Positions 53,404 through 63,412 of a stretch of DNA of 64,000 bases are shown here, one piece after another. Each line of letters opens with the position of its first letter. The first letter of the stretch is position 1. A program made the position numbers and the translations under genes. The notes below the pieces were generated by a model. It was not told where the DNA came from. It searched no databases and saw only the letters and a list, made by a program, of their open reading frames with translations. Source of the DNA: Lactonifactor sp050944855 (lineage in GTDB: Bacteria; Bacillota; Clostridia; Lachnospirales; Lachnospiraceae); assembly GCA_050944855.1 (NCBI GenBank), contig JBMNRU010000011.1, forward strand, positions 22,639 to 86,638. Reading direction: 5' to 3'.

Positions 53404-54306
53404 ATGAAATTGAAACAGGAACCGTTTTCGCAGATTCACCTGGTCCGTGATACGGATTTAGGCGTATTCGCCTATGGGCTCCATATCCTGGCAGGTGATT
53501 TCCTGCGGGAAAGTGAATTCAACCTTCGCTCACTGGCGACCAACGCCGGGCCGGATTCCATTGCAATTATGGGGAAAAACCACATGTGGCTTGCTGATGC
53601 CCTGTCTGCCTATTGTCCCACAGGAGAACTTTACCGGATGGCAGCCATGACGGAATATCCCGCCGCCAGGGCCTTCCTGTTCCATACGGAGCGTAATGAG
53701 GGCGGCCGGCTGTATGGGGATGTGCTGATGATGGACCTTGAAACGCTGCGGCAGGATATAGAACAGAATACCCTTTACCCTTATGGCGTCAGCATGGAAT
53801 ACCGGGACGGCACGAAGGCGGAGGCAGGCATTGAGAAATGGGAGGCAATGGAGCTGTGCGAAAAGGACGCCCTGAAAAACTGGCGCTACCTTTATGCGCC
53901 GGAGCAGGCGGCTGAATGGCAGCATTCCTATCTGGACAGGTTCAGCCAGTGGGGGGAGCAGGCCTTCTCCTATACGCCCCAGGATCTGGAGGAACGTCTG
54001 AATGTGGAGTATATGGAAGAAGCGCAGAACCCGGACACGGATATGTGCCGCATACCGCTGGGGACGGCGAAGCAGATGCTCCTTGACGGCGATCCGGTCT
54101 ACCGCCTCTTTCCCGGAGGGCCGGAAAAAGTCGCGCCCATTGCGGCGGTCACGGGGCTCTGGTATGAGTTCTACCGGGAATTCGCCGTTGCACCGGAGGA
54201 CCTGGGCGTGCTTGACCGGCTGGTCCGAAGGGAGACGGACCGGATCATGGGAATACGCCCGCAGCCTGACAGGACACAGGAACGCCGCCCTTCCCCGGAG
54301 CGGTGA
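53404..54306 (+). CDS. Conserved element protein with YodL/antirestriction-like fold features
   Basis: 300 residues. I do not recognise a named domain with certainty. It has an alternating charged/aromatic pattern, an LATNAGPDSIAIMGKNHMW segment near 46 and YEFYREFAVAPEDLGVLDRLVRRE near the end. ATG 53404 is only 2 bp after GGGAGG; TTG 53410 in the same frame is better spaced and may be the true start. It is widely placed at this spot in related elements. Confidence 0.6.
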   Translation: MKLKQEPFSQIHLVRDTDLGVFAYGLHILAGDFLRESEFNLRSLATNAGPDSIAIMGKNHMWLADALSAYCPTGELYRMAAMTEYPAARAFLFHTERNEGGRLYGDVLMMDLETLRQDIEQNTLYPYGVSMEYRDGTKAEAGIEKWEAMELCEKDALKNWRYLYAPEQAAEWQHSYLDRFSQWGEQAFSYTPQDLEERLNVEYMEEAQNPDTDMCRIPLGTAKQMLLDGDPVYRLFPGGPEKVAPIAAVTGLWYEFYREFAVAPEDLGVLDRLVRRETDRIMGIRPQPDRTQERRPSPER

Positions 54307-54336
54307 CCTTTTATGACAGATTGGAGGTGATATTGA

Positions 54337-56361
54337 TTGGCGGATAACATGCAGCATGAAGATTTCGGGGAAAAGATTGGCGGCGCAAAAAAAGATTTAT
54401 GGAAGGACCGTGGGCTCAATGTGAACGACTTGGATGCCATGAATGAGCGTGAAGCTGAGAAATTCGTAAAAAAGGACAATATCTGGAAGAAACCGGATTA
54501 TCAGGCCATGCTTGATGACGGGATTCCCCTCGGCGTGGTCTATTTTATCAAAAAGGCGCGGGACGGATTAAATGCTTCCCCGCAGTATTACCGCAGGGAC
54601 GACACGCCGGAGAAGCGCCTTGCAAGACAGAAGGAATATATCCGGACGGTACGGGAGCTGCAGAACGCGGTCTCGGAGGTGCGCACCGTGGAGGACGCAA
54701 TGGAGGCCTATGACCGTTTCTTTGTGGAGAACGGGTATCTGGAGCAGGTGCAGGGCTGGGGCAGCGGCACCCATTACCAGGCGACGGAGAAGGGCCGGGA
54801 GAACCCGGCCATTACGAACAAGCTGTCCAATGCCCTGATGGTCCGCTCGGCAGGATATTTTGAGCGGAATTTCACACAGAAGGCGCAGAAGGAGCAGTTT
54901 GGCGTTTCCAAAGACCAGAAGGTGCCGAAAGGTTATGCGATCCATTTCAACGATGGGAAGAATACTTATTCCAGGAATAATGACTGGAAACCTGATACCT
55001 GGTACGTGACGAAAGGCTATTCCATCATAAAGACAAACTTTGGATCGCGTGACGATGCCCTGAAATGGGTGCAGGAGCTGGCGAAAGGCCGGAGCAAGAG
55101 CGGCAAGACGCGGTTCGTGCCCCCGCAGCTCTCCCATGTGCGGCGGACCGGGCCGGATTACAGGAACGGCGCGGAGATCACCGGGCAGCACTACCTTGAT
55201 ACTTTCGGGTTCCGCGGCGGAGAGTTTGGGAACTGGATGAACCAGAATGACCGGCAGGCTTCCCTCAACATGGGCTTTGAAGCGCTCAAGGATTTGGCGT
55301 CTGCCCTGCAGGTCAGCGACAAGGATATTGCCTACCAGGGGACGCTTGCCATCGCTTTCGGCGCCAGGGGCAGCGGGAACGCGGCAGCCCACTATGAACC
55401 GCTGCGCAAGGTCATCAATCTCACGAAGATGCACGGAGCCGGCTCCTTAGCCCATGAATGGTGGCACGGATTGGACGATTACCTGGGCACGAAGATGGGC
55501 GCAAAGGGGATGCTCTCGGAACAGCCCCGCCTCTATACGCCGTTCCAAAAGCTGATCGACACCATGAAATATAAGCCGGAGACACCAGAGCAGGCGGCGG
55601 CCCGTACCGAAGCGCAGACAGAGCGTACCCGGAAAAATGCGGCAGGCTGGCTGGATTCTGCGGTGCTCGGTTCCCTGAAACGGCAGGGCAGTGAGGCACA
55701 GATGGAAATCTACGCGGTTCTCAGGGAGGCTTTTTTGTCTGGCGAGGCCGGCTCCGTGGAACAGATCAGCGCCTTCAAGAAGTCTGTCACCGGGCGGGTG
55801 ATCCCAAAGAGTGAGCGGGAAAGGCTGGAGATATTCGAGCACATGCTGTCCGGGATGCAGGCACGGGAGGCGCCGCAGACCGGGCGGGTGGAAACCGATT
55901 TTTACCGGAATTCCGTGCGCATGGGTAAGGAATGTGAAAAGGACGGCGGCTATTGGGACAGCAACACGGAAATGACCGCCAGGGCCTTTGCCTGTTACAT
56001 CAAGGATAAGCTGCCTTACCAATCAGATTATCTGGCAGGCCATGCAGACTGTGCCGTCACCTTTGCGGCTGATAAAGACGGAAAACTGGAGGTCTTGAAA
56101 GCCTATCCGGAAGGTGAGGAACGGCGGGCCATCAACGCGGTATTTGACGAGATCGTGGCGGACCTGAAACGGGAGCAGATACTTACCCATTCGGATGTGA
56201 CGCTTCCCCTTCTGGTGCAGCCGTTGGCGGAGAATGAACAGATTTCCCTATTTACGGCAGAGAGGCCTTCGGTCATGGCGCAGCTTGCAGCGGCGAAGCC
56301 GGCAGAAAAGACGGCCCCGGCACAGGCGGCCCCGAAAAAGAGCCGTGCGCCGGAGATTTAA
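54337..56361 (+). CDS. LPD1-domain large polyvalent protein with HEWWH metalloprotease motif
   Basis: 674 residues from TTG 54337, 8 bp after GGAGGT. The central LPD1-type region has GSLAHEWWHGLDDYLG (about residues 370-385), with the His-Glu-x-x-His of a zinc protease, followed by EIYAVLREAFLSG. The C-terminal third is Ala/Pro rich. Large polyvalent proteins of this kind are packaged with element DNA and may modify recipient-cell targets. Protease activity is plausible but unproven. Confidence 0.75.
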   Translation: MADNMQHEDFGEKIGGAKKDLWKDRGLNVNDLDAMNEREAEKFVKKDNIWKKPDYQAMLDDGIPLGVVYFIKKARDGLNASPQYYRRDDTPEKRLARQKEYIRTVRELQNAVSEVRTVEDAMEAYDRFFVENGYLEQVQGWGSGTHYQATEKGRENPAITNKLSNALMVRSAGYFERNFTQKAQKEQFGVSKDQKVPKGYAIHFNDGKNTYSRNNDWKPDTWYVTKGYSIIKTNFGSRDDALKWVQELAKGRSKSGKTRFVPPQLSHVRRTGPDYRNGAEITGQHYLDTFGFRGGEFGNWMNQNDRQASLNMGFEALKDLASALQVSDKDIAYQGTLAIAFGARGSGNAAAHYEPLRKVINLTKMHGAGSLAHEWWHGLDDYLGTKMGAKGMLSEQPRLYTPFQKLIDTMKYKPETPEQAAARTEAQTERTRKNAAGWLDSAVLGSLKRQGSEAQMEIYAVLREAFLSGEAGSVEQISAFKKSVTGRVIPKSERERLEIFEHMLSGMQAREAPQTGRVETDFYRNSVRMGKECEKDGGYWDSNTEMTARAFACYIKDKLPYQSDYLAGHADCAVTFAADKDGKLEVLKAYPEGEERRAINAVFDEIVADLKREQILTHSDVTLPLLVQPLAENEQISLFTAERPSVMAQLAAAKPAEKTAPAQAAPKKSRAPEI

Positions 56362-56374
56362 GGAGGTGGAAGGA

Positions 56375-57217
56375 TTGGAGGAAAACAAAGATTACCGGGC
56401 TTACCGATACGGTGATAAGCTGACACCTGGCAGGGATTTGGAAATCAAGCACTCCATCCGCTGTGAAAATATGGACATTTCTGCTCTTGTCAAACAGGAC
56501 CAGGAAACTTTGCAGACAATGCGCCGGGACAGCATTGACAGCGAGCAGAAAGCCTTTGACATCGTGGTGGCGGCAGCGAACCAGTGGGAACAGCAGGCAG
56601 CGGTTACGCAGGCCATTGACCAGGCGTTGGAATACCTGCGGATTCCGGAAGTAAAACATACGGCGAACAGATGGCAGGGATGTCAGCGTGACGGGGGATG
56701 GGACGAGATCAGTAACCGGGTATATAAAATGAGCTCACAGATTAGGGAAGTCACAAAATATAACAAAGAGACAAAAGAGATGGAGCCTGTTTCCTGGGAT
56801 GTGAGCTGGGATTTATATGTGCAGTCCCCGAAGCAGCGGTATAAGTATGGTGAGAAGATTGCCGGACAGAAGGATAAACATTATAAAGACAAAGCGGCGG
56901 CAGAAAAATATCTGGAGGGCAGAAAGAAAGCCTATTCCCATCTGTTTGAGGAAATCTCCCCGCTGGTACCAGAAGAATATGCACATCATTTCACTGTCAA
57001 TGGCGTGCTTCTCCCCGGCTATACGATCGAAGGTCAGGAGCAGGAAAAGAAAATGGCAGGGCATACCACCGCCAGCATTTCGGAGGGCGGTATTTCTGCA
57101 CCCGGAAAAGAAGAAAAGCCTTCCGTGCTGGGAAAGCTGTCTGCGGTGAAGGTACAGGAAAAGGCAGGGAAAGAACCGAAAGCGGCAAATAAAAGGAAGG
57201 AGGACATGCAGATTTGA
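56375..57217 (+). CDS. Element protein of unknown function
   Basis: 280 residues from TTG 56375, 7 bp after AGGAGGT; the longer frame to 56234 overlaps the LPD1 gene. It contains EVKHTANRWQGCQRDGGWDEISNRVYKMSSQIRE, KQRYKYGEKIAGQKDKHYKDKAAAEKYLEGRKKAYSHLFEEISP and VPEEYAHHFTVNGVLLPGYTIE, blocks I have seen at this place in such elements but cannot name. The end overlaps the next start by 4 bp. Confidence 0.6.
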   Translation: MEENKDYRAYRYGDKLTPGRDLEIKHSIRCENMDISALVKQDQETLQTMRRDSIDSEQKAFDIVVAAANQWEQQAAVTQAIDQALEYLRIPEVKHTANRWQGCQRDGGWDEISNRVYKMSSQIREVTKYNKETKEMEPVSWDVSWDLYVQSPKQRYKYGEKIAGQKDKHYKDKAAAEKYLEGRKKAYSHLFEEISPLVPEEYAHHFTVNGVLLPGYTIEGQEQEKKMAGHTTASISEGGISAPGKEEKPSVLGKLSAVKVQEKAGKEPKAANKRKEDMQI

Positions 57218-58317
57218 AAGTGTTAATGATAGAGCCTGGGAAAGCGCCTTATGAGGCCGAGCTTGACGGCAGCCTTGAATCCATGCAGGAGGCAGTCGGG
57301 GGAGGCATAGAGGGCTATTATCCTTATGCGGAACCTGTCGCGATCGTCTGCAATGATGAAGGGAAGATAAACGGGCTGCCCCTGAACAGGGCAATTTATA
57401 ATGAGGACGGCGAGATGGTCGAGATCATGGCCGGCACCTTTTTCATAGCCGGTCTCGGCGAGGAAAGTTTTGCCGACCTTCCCGATTACTTTATGGAGCA
57501 GTATAAGGAACAGTTCAGATACCCAGAGAAATTTTACCGACTGGCAGGTGAGATCGTTGCGGTGAAGCAGCCCCTTCCGTCGGAGGAAAAACAGCAGCCG
57601 GCTTCTGTCATGGAGGAACCGGGTGGGGATGATATAAGGCTTGACGAATCTATGGACCTGGCTTTCGACCTGGACGAATTTTTCAGGCAGAACAGCGGGG
57701 CCTATGCAGACCTGTACCCGGATTCCCATGCGGAGAAGGAGCGCATGGCGGACGAGCTGCTTTCAGGAGATACCGGAAAAATCCGCATGAGGCTGGCGGC
57801 ATTTGAGCAGGAGGAACACATGGAGGGAGAAACGGCACCGCTTCTGGAGCGTATTTCTTCCTATGAAAAAGAGTACGGGATCAGCGCCTATTCCATCTAT
57901 CAGCTTGATTTATCGGATAGTACAGATGACCTCCGTTTTATGTCCCTGGAGTGGGTACAGGACAAGGGGCTTTCCGTGGACCGGGATAATTACCAGATGG
58001 TCTATGCGAGGCAGCGGGAGCCGGGCGAGACATTGGAGGATATTTACAGGCGGTTCAATATCGACCATCCGGAAGATTTCAGGGGCCATTCCCTTTCCGT
58101 TTCCGATGTGGTGGTCCTGCATGAAAAGGGCACTGATACCGCATATTACGTGGACAGCATCGGCTTCAAGGAGCTGCCGGATTTTTTCGGCGCAGGAATC
58201 CCGGAGGCAAAGCGGGATGTCTCCGTGCGGGAACAGCTTGACAGTGCGAGGAAACAGGCGGCGCAGGCAGAGCCGAAAGCGCCGGATAAAAAGGCCAGAG
58301 GGCCGGAAAGGAGCTGA
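57214..58317 (+). CDS. DUF3846 plus YodL domain protein
   Basis: 367 residues from TTG 57214 (AAGGAGGA in front). The first 130 residues are DUF3846-like (KVLMIEPGKAPYEAELDG, IVCNDEGKINGLPLNRAIYNEDGEMVEIMAGTFFIAG). The later YodL-type part is SAYSIYQLDLSDSTDDLRFMSLEWVQDKGLSVDRDNYQMVYARQREPGETLEDIYRRFNIDHP. These domains are usual in conjugative elements; function is unknown. Confidence 0.78.
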   Translation: MKVLMIEPGKAPYEAELDGSLESMQEAVGGGIEGYYPYAEPVAIVCNDEGKINGLPLNRAIYNEDGEMVEIMAGTFFIAGLGEESFADLPDYFMEQYKEQFRYPEKFYRLAGEIVAVKQPLPSEEKQQPASVMEEPGGDDIRLDESMDLAFDLDEFFRQNSGAYADLYPDSHAEKERMADELLSGDTGKIRMRLAAFEQEEHMEGETAPLLERISSYEKEYGISAYSIYQLDLSDSTDDLRFMSLEWVQDKGLSVDRDNYQMVYARQREPGETLEDIYRRFNIDHPEDFRGHSLSVSDVVVLHEKGTDTAYYVDSIGFKELPDFFGAGIPEAKRDVSVREQLDSARKQAAQAEPKAPDKKARGPERS

Positions 58318-58323
58318 CAGCCT

Positions 58324-59124
58324 ATGCTGATGGCAGTAGAGGGTCCCTATGCGCTGATGGTGCAGCCGGACGATATTTTAATCTCTCCCCGTGAGGTGGA
58401 TGAACATTTCGGGACAATGGCCTGTTTCCATCCCCGCTATGCGCTGGGTGACAGCCACAATTACATGGACAAAGACGACTTCCTGCGGGAGATGTACTTA
58501 GATACCGTGGGGCATGATGAAGCGGGCCTGAAACGCTATGAACACATGGTGAACATTGTGAGCAGCCGGTTCCGGCACGGGCCGAAGACGGAGGAACGGG
58601 CGGTTGATGACGCCATGCTGAAGGTGATCTCCGAAAAATACATTACGCTGCCCCTTTATCTGATGGACCACAGCGGCCTTGCCATGCAGACCACAGGTTT
58701 CAATGATCCCTGGGACAGCGGGCAGGTCGGATGGATTTATGTTTCCAAAGAGGATGCGCTGAAGGAATTCGGCGGTGACAAAATGACCGGCGCCCTTCGG
58801 AAAAAAGCGGAGGATCTGATGCGCAGCGAAGTGGCCGCTTATGATTCCTACCTGCGGGGCGAGTGCTACGGCTTTGAGCTTTACAAAAACGGCGAGCTTA
58901 CAGACAGCTGCTGGGGCTTCATGGGCGATTTGGACGATGCCTGTAAGGATATGGCTGAATATCTCCCGGATGCCTGTAAGGGCATGGTGGCTCACCTGGA
59001 GGAACAGAACCATCCGGCGACCATCATCAAGACGCTGCTGAAACACGCGAAAATCCAGGTGGACCAGGCAGCAAAAGCCTTTGAACACGCCCCGCGCCAG
59101 CAGGTGATCGGAGAGGCCCGTTAA
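58324..59124 (+). CDS. Conserved element protein, possibly antirestriction-like
   Basis: 266 residues. It opens with VQPDDILISPREVDEHFGTMACFHPRYALGDSHNY and has CWGFMGDLDDACKDMAEYLPD near the end, reminiscent of ArdA-like elongated proteins, but I cannot confirm that. AAAGGAG precedes the ATG. It lies just upstream of pcfB. Confidence 0.6.
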   Translation: MLMAVEGPYALMVQPDDILISPREVDEHFGTMACFHPRYALGDSHNYMDKDDFLREMYLDTVGHDEAGLKRYEHMVNIVSSRFRHGPKTEERAVDDAMLKVISEKYITLPLYLMDHSGLAMQTTGFNDPWDSGQVGWIYVSKEDALKEFGGDKMTGALRKKAEDLMRSEVAAYDSYLRGECYGFELYKNGELTDSCWGFMGDLDDACKDMAEYLPDACKGMVAHLEEQNHPATIIKTLLKHAKIQVDQAAKAFEHAPRQQVIGEAR

Positions 59125-59175
59125 AGGGATATTTTCTATTTATATTTACTGATTCTATCAGAAAGGAGGATGCAC

Positions 59176-59646
59176 ATGCAGGAAGAATTGGAACAGCGGA
59201 CCGTTTCGGTCTCCATCCAGGCGGCAAAGCTCTCCGGGAGGGTGCTGCGCTCTGCCCTTGCCGCCGTGCTCCGTAAGATGGAGCAGGAACGCACTACCCC
59301 GAAAGTCGGCAGGAACAGCATGAAACGGCTGACCTATAGGGACCCGGGAGCCAATACCATTGAAGTGTCCGGCAGGATACGCTCTTTTGAGCGGTGCGCC
59401 AGGAAACACCAGGTCCGCTACCACATAGAAAAAGAGCTGGGGACCAATCCCCCGAAATGGACGGTCTATTTCAAGGCGAACCAGGCGGACGCGCTGACGG
59501 CGGCTTTTAAGGAGTACACGCAGAAAGACCTTGCCCGCAGCACCAGGCCGTCGCTTCTTTCGCAGCTTCATAAGTTTAAGGAGCTGGCGCAGGCGCTTGG
59601 CCGTGACCGGGTGAAGAACAAGGAACACGGAGGGCCGGAACGATGA
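59176..59646 (+). CDS. PcfB-family conjugation protein
   Basis: 156 residues with the PcfB/DUF3801 pattern: VSIQAAKLSGRVLRSALAAVLRKMEQ at the start and AAFKEYTQKDLARSTRPSLLSQLHKFKEL near the end. PcfB partners the coupling protein PcfC in pheromone plasmids. The stop overlaps the coupling-protein start (ATGA), so they are coupled. AAGGAGG is before ATG 59176. Confidence 0.85.
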   Translation: MQEELEQRTVSVSIQAAKLSGRVLRSALAAVLRKMEQERTTPKVGRNSMKRLTYRDPGANTIEVSGRIRSFERCARKHQVRYHIEKELGTNPPKWTVYFKANQADALTAAFKEYTQKDLARSTRPSLLSQLHKFKELAQALGRDRVKNKEHGGPER

Positions 59647-61146
59647 AGATGGATACCAATGCCCTGAAAAAGCAGGTGATCCTCCACCTGCCCTATCTTC
59701 TGTTCCTTCTGGCCTTTGCGAAGCTGGGCGAGGCGGTGCGCCTTGCCCCCGGAGCGGACGCCTCACAGAAATTATTAGGGCTGTCCGAAGGTTTTAGCAT
59801 GGCCTTTCAGAGTATGTGGCCCGGAGCGGCGCTGGACTGGCTGGTGGGATTATGCGGTGCGGTGACCGTGCGGATGGCGGTATATATGAAAGGGAAAAAT
59901 GCAAAAAAATACCGCAAGGATGTGGAGTACGGCTCCGCGCGTTGGGGCAATAAAACGGATATCGCTCCTTTTATGGACCCGAAACCGGAGAACAACATCA
60001 TCCTGACGCAGACCGAGGGGCTTATGATGTCCGGCAGGCCGAAGAACCCGGCCCATGCCCGCAACAAGAATGTGCTTGTGGTAGGCGGTTCCGGCTCCGG
60101 CAAGACGAGGTTTTTTATTAAACCCAACCTCATGCAGCTCCATAGCTCGTATGTCGTCACCGATCCGAAAGGTACGGTCCTGATAGAGGTGGGAAAGCTG
60201 TTAAGCCGCGGCGCGCCGAAGCTGGACAAGGACGGAAAACCGGTAAAGGGGAAGGATGGGAAAACCGTGTATGAGCCTTATAAGATCAAGGTATTCAATA
60301 CGATCAATTTCTCAAAAAGTATGCACTATAACCCTTTTGCCTACATCCACAATGAGAAGGATATCCTGAAACTGGTAACGGTGCTGATCGCAAATACTAA
60401 AGGGGAAGGAAAATCCGGCGACGACTTCTGGGTCAGTGCGACACGTTCGCAGGCGGTAAAAAGTCTGCGCACAGTGTTGGTTTATTAAATAATAACCAGT
60501 CTGTGAACTGGTAATCCGATAGGTGGAATGATGGGGTAACGCCCTGAAACGTCTATCCTTGACGGACTTGCGTCAGCTGTAATGGCTGGGGTGAGAAGCT
60601 CCGTGACAACGACCGAGAGTAGTCGTAGGAATCTGCCAAAAGATTCTCGAAAACGCCCCAGAGGTGGGGTGCGCTACCTATAGGTCTAGGATCTATAAAA
60701 TATCTATGGTTAGAATGTTTACTTTGGCGAGTAAACTGACGAAAACTGCGAATGTACGGTTCTAAAAGAAGACCATATAGAAATGTATGGGTGCGTTAAA
60801 GCGCAGTCAGTGTGGTTCAGTAGAAATTGACCCTACGAACGACCATGTTGTGTTACAGGCACATCCAAGCTGACAGGACTATAGCAGAGACCTAAGGATA
60901 TATGTACAGATAGGATTATCGGAACGTGGAAAGGCATCAGATTCCATTATGGGATAGCCTGACGAAGAAAATAAGCAGGTGAACTGGTGCTGAAAAGCCG
61001 TGATCGAACTTATGATGAGTTCTGCGAAAAAGAGGAACTCGGAGGAATGGTCACAAGTCGGTTGAAATAAACAGGCATTATTCAGTCTTATGATAAGGAT
61101 TACGAGTAAGACCAAAAGGGTCACTTTCGAGAGGAGGTGATGCCTT

Positions 61147-63054
61147 ATGCCAAAGAAAAGTAAAACATTATGTGTAGATGACCTGCGTCATGCGGAGTAC
61201 TATGGAATGCAAGATACTTTTGATGAACTATATCAAAAAAGTCAGAACGGTGAAGTATTTGAGAATCTTATGGATTTGATAGTGAGCAGGGATAACATTT
61301 TACTTGCGTACCGAAACATCAAAGCGAACAAAGGCAGCTACACGGCAGGAACAGATAAAAAGAACATCACAGATATTGGGAGTCGAACTCCTGATGATGT
61401 GGTAAAAAGAGTGAGATTTATTGTTACGGGAAGCGAACACGGCTACAGACCAAAGCCTGTAAGACGGAAAGATATCCCGAAACCAAACGGAAAAACACGT
61501 CCGCTGGGAATCCCATGCATATGGGATAGGCTGATACAGCAATGTATCAAGCAGATCATGGAACCAATCTGCGAAGCAAAGTTCAGCAATAATAGTTATG
61601 GATTTCGTCCGAACAGATCCGTTGAACATGCCATTAACAGAACCTACACCATGCTTCAAATGATGAACCTTCATTATGTTATTGAGTTTGATATTAAAGG
61701 ATTTTTCGATAACGTAAATCATAGCAAGTTAATCAGACAGATATGGTCGCTGGGTATCCATGATAAAACGCTGATTTTTATTATCAAGCGAATACTAACA
61801 GCTCCAATTAAAATGCCCGATAATACAACGGTATTGCCCGACAAGGGTACACCACAGGGAGGAATTATCTCACCACTACTGGCAAACATCGTTCTAAATG
61901 AATTGGATTGGTGGATAGCCAGTCAATGGGAGGAAAATCCAATTGCTATAAGCAGAGGGCGAGAAAGAATAATCGGAAAAACTAAGGTTTTTGATAAAAG
62001 CCATGGTTATAGGATTATGAAAAACACAGAAATGAAAGAAATGCATATCATTCGGTATGCGGACGATTTTAGGATTTTCTGTAGAACGAAAGAGGACGCA
62101 GTCAGGACAAAAGAAGCGGTTACGGAGTGGATTGAAGAGAGGTTGAAATTAGAGGTGTCTCCTGAGAAAACAAGGATTGTGAACACCAGAAAACGGTGGT
62201 CAGAGTTTCTTGGATTCAAAATAAGGGTAAGGTTGAAGCATCATAAATATGTGGTGCAGTCGGCAATCTGTGACAAAAAGGTTGAAATTGAAAGAGCAAA
62301 GCTAGTGGAACAAGCGAAAAACATCGCAAAACCCAGAGAGAAAAAAAGTTGTTTATCAGAAATTCAGCTATATAACTCCATGGTGTTAGGCATACAGAAT
62401 TACTATCAGCTTGCCACCTGTATCAGTATTGATTGCAGAGAATTCCATAGGCGAGTAATGACAGTTTTGACGAACAGGTTAAATACAGAAACAGGAAGTA
62501 TGCTAAAACGTGAGGGTGGAACTATCACCCAAGCAGAAAAGGAAAGATTCGGACAGTCAAAAATGATTCGATATGTTTCAGGAATTGACCAGATGATCTA
62601 TCCGATTGCATTCATCAAAAATAAAATACCGATGGCGAAGCGATCAATCGTTTGTAGTTATACAAAAGAAGGTCGTGCTCTGATTCATACAGAACTTAAC
62701 CTTAATCAGTATGTTCTGAAAGGACTGAGAGAAAAAATATCCGTTGGTCATAGCACAGAATACCATGACAGTAAAATATCTTTATTTTCTGCTCAAAAGG
62801 GAAAATGTGCAATCAGTGGAGAAGAATTCGCAGATGCGGAACATGTAGCTGTATGGCTCAAAGTACCAGGATCACTTGGTGGATTTGAAAGATATAAAAA
62901 CATGGTTCTGATTCACAAAAAATATCTGATTCTGTTACAAGAACTGCCCCAAGCAGCAATAAAAGACCTGATAAAAACACTCAATATCACAAAAAAGATG
63001 CTCGTGAAAATCAATAGTCTGCGAGAGCAGGCGAACCTGTCAGCAATAATATAA
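61147..63054 (+). CDS. ltrA: Group II intron reverse transcriptase/maturase
   Basis: 635 residues, GAGGAGGTG in front. RT blocks: RPLGIPCIWDRLIQQCIKQIMEP, FRPNRSVEHAI, YVIEFDIKGFFDNVNH, GTPQGGIISPLLANIVLNELD and the catalytic RYADDFRIF. The maturase (X) domain follows. The C-terminal HNH-like region is KGKCAISGEEFADAEHVAVWLKVPGSLGG; relatives carry HCHHK in the HVAVWLK place and a His near the end, both missing here. RT and splicing probably work; the endonuclease probably does not. Confidence 0.92.
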   Translation: MPKKSKTLCVDDLRHAEYYGMQDTFDELYQKSQNGEVFENLMDLIVSRDNILLAYRNIKANKGSYTAGTDKKNITDIGSRTPDDVVKRVRFIVTGSEHGYRPKPVRRKDIPKPNGKTRPLGIPCIWDRLIQQCIKQIMEPICEAKFSNNSYGFRPNRSVEHAINRTYTMLQMMNLHYVIEFDIKGFFDNVNHSKLIRQIWSLGIHDKTLIFIIKRILTAPIKMPDNTTVLPDKGTPQGGIISPLLANIVLNELDWWIASQWEENPIAISRGRERIIGKTKVFDKSHGYRIMKNTEMKEMHIIRYADDFRIFCRTKEDAVRTKEAVTEWIEERLKLEVSPEKTRIVNTRKRWSEFLGFKIRVRLKHHKYVVQSAICDKKVEIERAKLVEQAKNIAKPREKKSCLSEIQLYNSMVLGIQNYYQLATCISIDCREFHRRVMTVLTNRLNTETGSMLKREGGTITQAEKERFGQSKMIRYVSGIDQMIYPIAFIKNKIPMAKRSIVCSYTKEGRALIHTELNLNQYVLKGLREKISVGHSTEYHDSKISLFSAQKGKCAISGEEFADAEHVAVWLKVPGSLGGFERYKNMVLIHKKYLILLQELPQAAIKDLIKTLNITKKMLVKINSLREQANLSAII

Positions 63055-63101
63055 AACTTAAATTTGGTGACTGATTAAATGTCTTGTGAAGACAATCGAT
63101 G

Positions 63102-63138
63102 GAGCGCCGGATGCGGTGAAAGTCGCATGTCCGGTGTG
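63102..63138 (+). ncRNA. Group II intron domain V
   Basis: AGC triad, GGATGCG stem, GTGAAAGT tetraloop region and CGCATGTCC return strand, the catalytic hairpin of the intron. Domain VI follows within 50 bp. Confidence 0.88.
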
Positions 63139-63412
63139 AAGTGGGGGAAAAGGTGGAGATAATATCAAAACCTTACCTATCACTATAGGCCGAGACGCTG
63201 CTGTATACGGCGCTGATCGGCTATATCTATTATGAGGCCCCGGCAAACGAACAGAACTTTTCCACCCTGGTAGAAATGATAAACGCAATGGAGGTCCGGG
63301 AGGATGACGAGACCTTCAAAAATGCCGTTGACCTTCTCTTTGACGCGCTGGAGCAGAAAGACCCGGACCACTTCGCCCTCCGGCAGTATAAGAAATACAA
63401 ACTTGCGGCGGG

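Larger units (their letters stand above)
60436..63186 (+). mobile_element. Group II intron
   Basis: 2751 bp. The 5' end is GTGCG (60436-60440), the canonical group II start, and the 3' end is AT (63185-63186), with domain V at 63102-63138 just before. Removing it restores the coupling-protein frame between Val and Lys codons. The 5' 711 bp hold the intron RNA domains I-IV base; the maturase ORF lies in domain IV at 61147-63054. It is inserted sense to the host gene. Confidence 0.9.
59643..63412 (+). pseudogene. VirD4/TraG coupling-protein gene, intron-split and truncated
   Basis: Exon 1 is 59643-60435 and exon 2 is 63187-63412. Spliced, the frame is DDFWV-K-AETLLYTALIGYIYYEAPANEQNF, continuous. 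Exon 1 has two N-terminal membrane segments and Walker A GGSGSGKTRFFIKPN. Exon 2 ends at KKYKLAAG; relatives continue for hundreds of residues with Walker B. The rest is replaced by unrelated DNA. The coupling protein that feeds DNA to the mating pore is therefore lost, whether or not the intron splices. Confidence 0.85.

Noticed and set aside
50820..54357. Long minus-strand open frames inside the element
   Set aside because: They mirror real genes in GC-rich DNA, lack ribosome sites and read as low-complexity, Cys- or Ser-rich peptides.
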